DNA from: an uncultured Prevotellaceae bacterium
Lineage (GTDB): Bacteria > Bacteroidota > Bacteroidia > Bacteroidales > Bacteroidaceae
Direction of reading: 5' to 3'
DNA length: 58,671 nt
Assembly: GCA_945865175.1 (NCBI GenBank)
Contig: CAMBDA010000018.1
Location: 1-58,671 of the forward strand
A program made the position numbers and the translations under genes. The notes beneath the pieces are model-generated. The model saw only the letters and a program-made list of their open reading frames with translations, had not been told where the DNA came from and ran no database searches. Of the stretch, positions 55,829 through 58,671 are shown piece by piece. How positions within the stretch are numbered: the first letter of the stretch is position 1; every line of letters begins with the position of its first letter.

Positions 55829-55859
55829 TTGGCGGGATGAGGAAAAAACAGTAACTTTG
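55829..55859 (+). promoter_or_regulatory. promoter of the GH43 gene
   Basis: TTG at 55829-55831, 20 bases, TAACTTTG at 55852-55859; the ATG at 55886 follows after a 27-base leader. The 250 bases before (55601-55828) hold nothing I can identify. Confidence 0.7.
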
Positions 55860-55885
55860 CAGCAAAAAAATAAATATCTGTAGCG

Positions 55886-57874
55886 ATGACAAAGAAACTA
55901 TTGGCCGCAGTTTTCAGCCTTGCCGCGACCCTGGCCACAGCCCAGAACCCCTATCTTCCCCTGTGGGAACATCTTCCCGACGGTGAACCTCGCGTGTTTG
56001 AGGACCCCGACAATCCCGGCCGGCTACGTGCCTATATCGTTGGTTCGCACGACGTGAAATATACGGAATATTGCGGAAATGACATCCGCATCTGGTCGGC
56101 ACCAGTGGAAAACCTCACCGACTGGCGCGACGAAGGGCCAGTGTTCAGCCATTATGTGGACGGCAGATGGGACACCATGTTTGCTCCTGACCTCGTGGAG
56201 GTGAAGGACAAGACAACAGGCAAAAAGACCTATTGGCTCTATCCCCACTCACGCGGCTGGCGCCGTGTGGCGATGGTGTGCAAGGGCGACCGGCCCGACG
56301 GACCGTTCACTCCCGTCAACCTCAATGCCAAAGGCACAGCCTGCGTAGAGGGTTCGCTCATCGATTTCGACCCGTCGGTATTTGTGGAGGACATCACCAA
56401 TAAGAAGGACCCCGACTATGCCCGCGGTTTCCGTGCATACGTGTTCTATGGCTTCCGCCACTCCACCGCCTATGAGCTCGACCCGGACAACATGTATGCC
56501 GTGCGCCCCGGCACCGATATTCACGATTACTTCATTCCTGCCAGTGAGCGCTATGGTGTAATCCGCGACCCCGAGGGCACACAATATCCCGCCCTTTACA
56601 AGGGACAGAACCCCGGAGACTTCAATTTCTTTGAGGCATCCAGCATCCGCCAGGTGGGCAACAAGTATGTGATGGTGTTCTCTGGATATAGCGGTCCGGA
56701 ATACGGACAAGGCTCCACCAATTCGGCCTTGCGCTATGCCTATGGCGACTCGCCCCTTGGTCCTTGGCGTTCGGGTGGTGTATTGGTAGATTCGCGCGGC
56801 ATCGTCCCCAACGAGGACGGCACACATCTTGTGGGCATGAATGCGGGGCACAACACCCATGGCTCAATACAGGAAATCAACGGCCAGTGGTATGTCTTCT
56901 ATCATCGTCCTCCGCGCGGATTCGGTTTTGCGCGTCAGGCAATGGTAGCCCCCATCAAGATAGAGTGGGACAAGAAACCTGTGGCAAAGGGTGGCGTGGT
57001 GCGCATCACTGCCTACGACCCATACGCCAAAAACAATGAGTGGACTGCCAAGGCTTCCGATGGTATGAAATACACGGGCGCCGAGGTGACGAGTGAGGGA
57101 TTCCATATCTTCGGACTTCCTCCCTATGCCTATTATTCAGCCGGAATAGCCTGCTATATGAGCAACCAGAAGTGGATGCAGGACAACTTTGATGTGTGGA
57201 ACAACAGTATGGACCTCGCAGGAGTGCCTAACGGAGGAGTTGTAGGATTCAAGTACTTCGGTTTCGGTGGTCTTGCCCAGCACACAAAGGGCATCCATCC
57301 TTTCGAGGGAACAAAGCAAGGCGACAACACAAAGCTATGTATCAATATGACTCCGAAAGGCAAGGGAGCCTTCCGCGTACGCGTTATGCTCGACGGTCCT
57401 TATGTTAATTCAACATGGAATGGTAAGGAAATTGCTGTTGTGGATGTTCCTGCCCATGCTGCCAAGGAGGCAAAGACCTACGAGGTGGCTGTTCCCGCAG
57501 TAGAGGAACTCACAGGCAAGCATGCTATATATCTCGTGGTGGAAGGAGCTGGCAACGAGCCGCTTGTTGATTTTCATGGTATAGGTTTCGCCAAGGCAGG
57601 CAAACCATGCCAGCGGCCCGTCGTTCCCACAGTCAGCATCCTTGTGGACGGCAAGGCATTGGCAATGCCCACTGGGCCCATTTTCTCCACTGGCGACAAC
57701 GGACTGATGGATCTCACCCATTATCAGGTGTATGCCCCGCTCACCGACAGGTCGGTCATCAAGGCAACAGCCAATGGCGGAAATGTGGACATCCAGATAG
57801 GCAAGATTACCGACGGAAGGGCCACCGTCAGGTGTACGTACAACGGCAAGGAAAAAGTTTACCTCATAAACTAG
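55886..57874 (+). CDS. secreted GH43-family glycosidase with C-terminal carbohydrate-binding region
   Basis: 662 residues with a signal peptide (KLLAAVFSLAATLATAQ). The five-bladed propeller of GH43 occupies about residues 25-370: FEDPDNPGRLRAYIVGSHD (catalytic base region), IDFDPSVFVED (pKa-modulating Asp) and FFEASSIRQVGNKYVM (general-acid Glu), and NTHGSIQEINGQWYVFYH. A CBM6-like jelly-roll follows (about 400-560; AGIACYMSNQKW, NGGVVGFKYFGFGG), and a short bacterial Ig-like tail. Such enzymes act on arabinosides, xylosides or galactans. The trailing part (after 57000) shifts to more T/A at third positions. Confidence 0.88.
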   Translation: MTKKLLAAVFSLAATLATAQNPYLPLWEHLPDGEPRVFEDPDNPGRLRAYIVGSHDVKYTEYCGNDIRIWSAPVENLTDWRDEGPVFSHYVDGRWDTMFAPDLVEVKDKTTGKKTYWLYPHSRGWRRVAMVCKGDRPDGPFTPVNLNAKGTACVEGSLIDFDPSVFVEDITNKKDPDYARGFRAYVFYGFRHSTAYELDPDNMYAVRPGTDIHDYFIPASERYGVIRDPEGTQYPALYKGQNPGDFNFFEASSIRQVGNKYVMVFSGYSGPEYGQGSTNSALRYAYGDSPLGPWRSGGVLVDSRGIVPNEDGTHLVGMNAGHNTHGSIQEINGQWYVFYHRPPRGFGFARQAMVAPIKIEWDKKPVAKGGVVRITAYDPYAKNNEWTAKASDGMKYTGAEVTSEGFHIFGLPPYAYYSAGIACYMSNQKWMQDNFDVWNNSMDLAGVPNGGVVGFKYFGFGGLAQHTKGIHPFEGTKQGDNTKLCINMTPKGKGAFRVRVMLDGPYVNSTWNGKEIAVVDVPAHAAKEAKTYEVAVPAVEELTGKHAIYLVVEGAGNEPLVDFHGIGFAKAGKPCQRPVVPTVSILVDGKALAMPTGPIFSTGDNGLMDLTHYQVYAPLTDRSVIKATANGGNVDIQIGKITDGRATVRCTYNGKEKVYLIN

Positions 57875-57924
57875 GATGCCCGTTGGTTTGGGATTGTTAA
57901 GAATTTTAGCTACAGACAACAGTT

Positions 57925-58542
57925 ATGATAAAGAACATCTTGTTTGATATGGGCGGAGTCATCTTTCTGCAGGACACGGCAGAGGCATTCCGCAGGTTCC
58001 GCAAAGCAGGCATCAATCCCGATGTGTACATGGGGGAATACGGCCAGAAGGACTTTTTTCTCGACATTGAAACGGGCAGGATTGACACCGGTGAGTTTTG
58101 CCGCAGAATGGCTGCGGCCTTGGGCCGCGACAGTGTGTCGTACGAGGAAGCGCAGCATTGCTGGCTGGGCTTCATCAAGGGAGTGGAGCAGTCGCGTCTC
58201 GACTATCTGGAAGCATTGCGCGGGACCTACCATCTGTGTCTTCTCACAAACACGAACCCCTTCATCATGGCACACACCAGGAGCAACAGGTTCTGTGAGG
58301 CCGGCAAACCCATATCCGACTATTTCGACTCCTTGTTCTGCAGTTATGAGATGAAGCGCTACAAGCCCAACCGCGATTTCTTTGCCTACGCATTGCAGGC
58401 CGACCACATGCAGCCACACGAATGCGTCTTCCTAGACGACAGCATCAAGAACATACAGGCTGCCGAATCGCTTGGCATCCGCGGGCTCCATGTGGCAACG
58501 AACGAAGACTGGAGAACCAGGCTTTCCAAGCTGCTGCAGTAA
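57925..58542 (+). CDS. HAD-superfamily phosphatase (YihX-like, HAD-IA)
   Basis: 205 residues. Nucleophile motif FDMGGVI (Asp8; the usual second Asp is Gly, as in the YihX subgroup), motif II LLTNTNP, motif III Lys in EMKRYKPN and motif IV VFLDDSIKNIQAA. The helical cap is about residues 15-95. YihX-type members hydrolyse sugar phosphates such as alpha-glucose 1-phosphate; the substrate here is not known. It is 50 bases after GH43, possibly co-transcribed. Confidence 0.88.
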   Translation: MIKNILFDMGGVIFLQDTAEAFRRFRKAGINPDVYMGEYGQKDFFLDIETGRIDTGEFCRRMAAALGRDSVSYEEAQHCWLGFIKGVEQSRLDYLEALRGTYHLCLLTNTNPFIMAHTRSNRFCEAGKPISDYFDSLFCSYEMKRYKPNRDFFAYALQADHMQPHECVFLDDSIKNIQAAESLGIRGLHVATNEDWRTRLSKLLQ

Positions 58543-58619
58543 CGTCTGGCACCTCTTCTCCCATTGAGAGACTGTCTAGGTTCTTGTTCCAGTGAAACAC
58601 CAGGTGAGCCATGACGTAA

Positions 58620-58671
58620 CCCAAGTTTGATATTCAATTGTCCGTTTTTCCTGCTGTCCAGTACTTTGCGT
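58620..58671 (-). repeat. 52-base repeat, second copy, running off the window
   Basis: Reverse complement of 37096-37147 with no mismatch. The 77 bases before it (58543-58619) carry no gene; on the minus strand the frame reads on as GLRHGSPGVSLEQEPRQSLN. It probably marks the edge of a dispersed element that continues to the right. Confidence 0.85.

Overview
The window looks like a chromosome segment of a GC-rich member of the Bacteroidales, most likely Prevotellaceae. The reasons are: promoters of the Bacteroidetes type (TTTG or TTG, 19-20 bases, then TAnnTTTG), absence of Shine-Dalgarno sequences with AT-rich leaders instead, type IX secretion (T9SS) components PorW/SprE and PorX, a TonB-dependent receptor, a HAD-hotdog fusion protein of the Bacteroidales type, an inserted (long) IspG, and many secreted glycoside hydrolases. 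The genus assignment is inference.

Layout. 1-0.49 kb: a possible structured-RNA remnant and a repeat cluster upstream of a TonB receptor. 0.5-4.0 kb: the TonB receptor facing a frameshifted CotH gene that ends in a T9SS-like tail. 4.0-12 kb: tRNA-Pro, then aroA, a small membrane protein, porW/sprE, porX and a GH76 enzyme, all rightward. 12-18.6 kb: tRNA-Leu and a leftward run of dacB, HAD-hotdog fusion, GH84 and aminopeptidase C. 18.7-24.4 kb: nadB-trkH, then a GH57-like secreted enzyme with different codon use. 24.7-26.5 kb: an AAA-like/PD-(D/E)XK protein.

26.7-38.8 kb is an accessory region. Its gene-bearing part (about 27.9-35.6 kb) is clearly AT-rich and lies between two transposase remnants. 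It holds two divergent modules. Leftward: an XRE-type repressor (frameshifted at an A7 run), a GIY-YIG/DUF4357 protein and a broken HslV-like Ntn hydrolase. Rightward: an AAA/DUF4143 ATPase behind palindromic operators, a two-TM coiled-coil membrane protein and a large PHP-SMC-like ATPase of the TrlF type. These are the best candidates for a little-described, possibly defensive, system. Beyond lie repeats, hairpins, an orphan promoter and a decayed glycosidase.

38.8-47.9 kb: leftward guanine deaminase and GH110, then yitT, cysS, ispG, purE, a PAP2 protein and rpoN. 48-51.4 kb: GH78, a metallo-beta-lactamase-fold protein and a PQQ-propeller remnant. 51.4-55.6 kb: xerD diverging from aroQ, an O-methyltransferase, rbfA, a Lol-type permease and a YbaK/ProX deacylase. 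55.9-58.5 kb: a GH43 enzyme and a HAD phosphatase. The last 52 bases repeat, inverted, a sequence at 37.1 kb.

Together the core genes cover shikimate, NAD, isoprenoid and purine synthesis and translation, while six or more glycosidase families and T9SS regulators point to a glycan-degrading gut or oral commensal. All family calls rest on motifs read by eye; no search was run.
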